NCBI GenBank assembly: GCA_934045075.1
Contig: OW203751.1
Coordinates: 1,306,822-1,370,821 of the forward strand
Length of the DNA: 64,000 bases
Direction of reading: 5' to 3'
Source: Yponomeuta sedellus
Taxonomy: Eukaryota > Arthropoda > Insecta > Lepidoptera > Yponomeutidae
The notes under the pieces were generated by a model. That model made no database searches. It was not told the origin of the DNA and was given only the letters and a program-made list of their open reading frames with translations. The position numbers and the translations under genes were made by a program. Positions within the stretch are counted from its first letter, which is position 1, and each line of letters begins with the position of its first letter. Positions 62,211 to 64,000 of this stretch are shown in pieces.

Positions 62211-62380
62211 ATTACGTAAATATACGTAATACAGAGAATATTGTAAAGAGGTTCAAAATTTCACTGATGCCGGTGAGTCGCCCATTAGCTCATTTGGAAA
62301 GAGCGCTGGCACGGATAGCCAGAGGTCGCGGGTTCGAATTCCGGCATGGGTGGAATTTTTAGCATCTTAATTGGTTTTCA
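62211..62380 (+). repeat. T307, short form, 9-bp target duplication
   Basis: GAATACAAT flanks it (62202-62210 and 62381-62389). Like 48.3 kb it starts near ACGTAATACAGAG and lacks the tail. Confidence 0.78.
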
Positions 62381-62410
62381 GAATACAATTTTGTGTTACT
62401 TTTTCTAATT

Positions 62411-62590
62411 TACAAACAGGCACATTTTTTTCTTGTGGCCCCATACTAGAACACCCTGTGTCGTGGGAACCAGAAACAGTGACGTCACAAACGTGTAAAC
62501 ATCCAAGACCTGGGTTTTTTTTTGTCCCATCGAATCCGGGACCTCTTGCATGGTAGGCAAATCCGCTACCGCTGCGCTACAGAAGTCATA
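62411..62590 (-). repeat. B SINE
   Basis: CTTGTGGCCCCATACTAGAA to CCGCTACCGCTGCGCTACAG. Confidence 0.72.
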
Positions 62591-62790
62591 CTTAATTATT
62601 GTCTATTTAGAACATAGTTATAAATATACTGCAGTGTAAAAAATTAAACGAAGTACCTTGTTAATTATTACTCTGTAATGCTGAGCAAAATAAATTAATA
62701 ACATTTCATATGTTACACAAAAATTCTTATAAATTAAAAATAAAAGAAGTCACGCAGAAGTCACTTTAATATTTTTCCTTTATACATAAT

Positions 62791-62944
62791 CGGCCTTACT
62801 AATAAAGGTTATGAGCTGTGTATACAGCCGTTATGCGAGGTCTGACAAACTGGTTATTTGTACGCTAAATGCGATAATACCAGTTTAAATTGATATACGT
62901 CAAATAGTTATTCAGAGTGTATAACTTATTTATTAGTAAGGCCG
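62791..62944 (+). mobile_element. Short TIR element (MITE)
   Basis: 16-bp TIRs CGGCCTTACTAATAAA and the exact complement at 62929-62944, 154 bp in all, no ORF. Target duplication not clear. Confidence 0.6.
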
Positions 62945-63008
62945 TATATGCACAACTCTTTCAGAAAGTCAAAGTGGGCCTTAGTCAACAAAAGGTTAGG
63001 AATCACTG

Positions 63009-63421
63009 GTTTAAAAAAGAGAAAAAAACTTACAAGCCGTTATTTTTTAACAATTATACCTACATAATTTATAAAAAAAAACATTCCATATTAGTACACG
63101 ACACTAACATAAATTAAAGTAAATTTTGTTTATTACTAGCTTTTGACCGCAATTCCATTTACGTGTGATAGCTATAAACAGATGTCTTCTGCAGCTTTCA
63201 CCAGAAAAATCACGCAATTCAGACGATCTCTATAACGTACGACCAATAAAGTTCGTCCAATAATGCACAGCCGAAAATCCCTGTACGAACAGGTTTCTAA
63301 CTATCCCATATTCGCTGTGATTTATCGGGTTGTACAATATACAAATTGCTGTACTCGTCACTCTCCGAGAGATAATTCGTGTACGTAGAGAGCGATGAAT
63401 TATAAAAATGGTGCTTGTAGC
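63009..63421. other. No gene seen
   Basis: AT-rich; one Helitron end at 63,137. Confidence 0.45.
63137..63165 (-). mobile_element. Helitron 3'-end fragment
   Basis: ACTAGCTTTTGACCGCAA is the reverse of a common Helitron 3' end. Too short for more. Confidence 0.35.
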
Positions 63422-63670
63422 TTTTTTTCCTAGCGCTTTCTTGCTTCGCAAGGCACGTTAAGCCGTTGGTGTTGGCTGTCATGTATTGGCAGTCGCGAAG
63501 CCATGTCAAAGGCCTTGTGGGCGGCTTGATAACTTCTGACAGTACGGCTCGCCACTGTCTTAAATTCGTCCACCAACCCGGACTTGGCCCTCGTGGTGGA
63601 GTTGGCCTAACCTTCCTGCGATGCAGGAAGAGCTCTGTGCCCAACAGTGAGGACATACAAAGGGTTGTTG
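63422..63670 (+). repeat. S5 SINE, head missing
   Basis: TTTTTTTCCTAGCGCTTTCT to CATACAAAGGGTTGTTG. Confidence 0.7.
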
Positions 63671-63770
63671 TCGCTACTTAGGTACATGAATTATCTCTTA
63701 GAAAGAGAGACGGAATTACAGGGAGGTAAAGGCATAATCACATGTCAAGTAAAATATTTAGTATTTATGT

Positions 63771-64000
63771 GTACGGGGGCCAAGTCCGGGTTGGTGGAGG
63801 ATTATAAGACAGTGGAGGGCCTTACTGTCAGAAGCTATCAAGCCTATAAGGCCTCTGACATGGCTTAACGACTGCCATTACATGACAGCCGGCACCAACG
63901 GCTTAGCGTGCCTTGCGACGCACGGAAGCGCTCGGAAAAAATGCCACTAGCGGTAGTCACGGGACGGTCACCCAGTACCTGACCGCGCCTGTTGTTGTTT
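63771..64000 (-). repeat. S5 SINE, runs off the window
   Basis: GTACGGGGGCCAAGTCCGGG to GACCGCGCCTGTTGTTG; the head continues past the window end. Confidence 0.75.

Larger units (their letters stand above)
61837..63008 (+). mobile_element. Old hAT-like element with nested insertions
   Basis: 16-bp TIRs CAGTGATTCCTAACCT and AGGTTAGGAATCACTG. Flanks ATTTAAAT and GTTTAAAA match 6 of 8, the length expected for hAT. No transposase. The interior holds an F SINE, T307, a B SINE and a small TIR element, so it is older than those. Confidence 0.65.

Overview
The window is repeat-rich nuclear DNA from a moth or butterfly. The evidence is the repeat set (several tRNA-derived SINEs, Helitron ends with CTAGT termini, a DD37D maT-type mariner remnant, RTE-like and CR1/Jockey-like LINEs) plus one intron-containing animal gene. 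No bacterial, organellar or viral genome signal was seen. All clade calls are from pattern recognition, without database searches.

Host gene: the only host protein-coding gene recognised is on the + strand from 36,654 to 60,065. It has eleven exons with GT/AG borders and compatible phases, giving about 700 residues with uDENN, cDENN and dDENN regions. It resembles the DENND2 group of Rab GEFs. Its start lies upstream and was not found. Its introns are packed with transposons, including one LINE with both ORFs open (37.1-42.1 kb). Exon 2 is followed by three decayed copies of itself.

Layout: 1-9 kb, SINEs, a 220-bp tandem array and LINE scraps. 9.2-13.3 kb, an RTE-like LINE on the minus strand, open except for one frameshift at a T8 run. 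13.3-16 kb, SINEs, a nested palindrome and a deleted mariner. 17.1-18.1 kb, a 980-bp TAAA/CGAA/CGAC microsatellite. 18-36 kb, dense SINEs, MITEs (two with clear target duplications), a 136-bp tandem array and long AT-rich unassigned stretches. 36.6-60.1 kb, the DENND2-like gene. 60-64 kb, more MITEs and nested SINEs.

Repeat family names used below: S5 = SINE with a 5S rRNA-derived head (form A ends near a GTTGATA tail, form B in GATGAT); T307 = a unit of about 307 bp with a tRNA-like core, found singly, in tandem and head-to-head; B, C, D = tRNA-derived SINEs; E = repeat with a GGGCCGTAGTGTAGTGG core; F = 250-bp SINE-like repeat ending in a GCCTGA(A/C)G tail; G = 3' ends of RTE-type LINEs; H = foldback repeat with core GACGTTTCGGCA; J = repeat ending ATTAAGCCGCAG...CATTTCATT; M = TIR element with ends GAGTGCTTAGTGCGAG. 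The points most worth follow-up are the S5 family, the T307 family with its target-site duplications, the exon-2 copies, the datable nested insertions, and the mostly intact LINEs.
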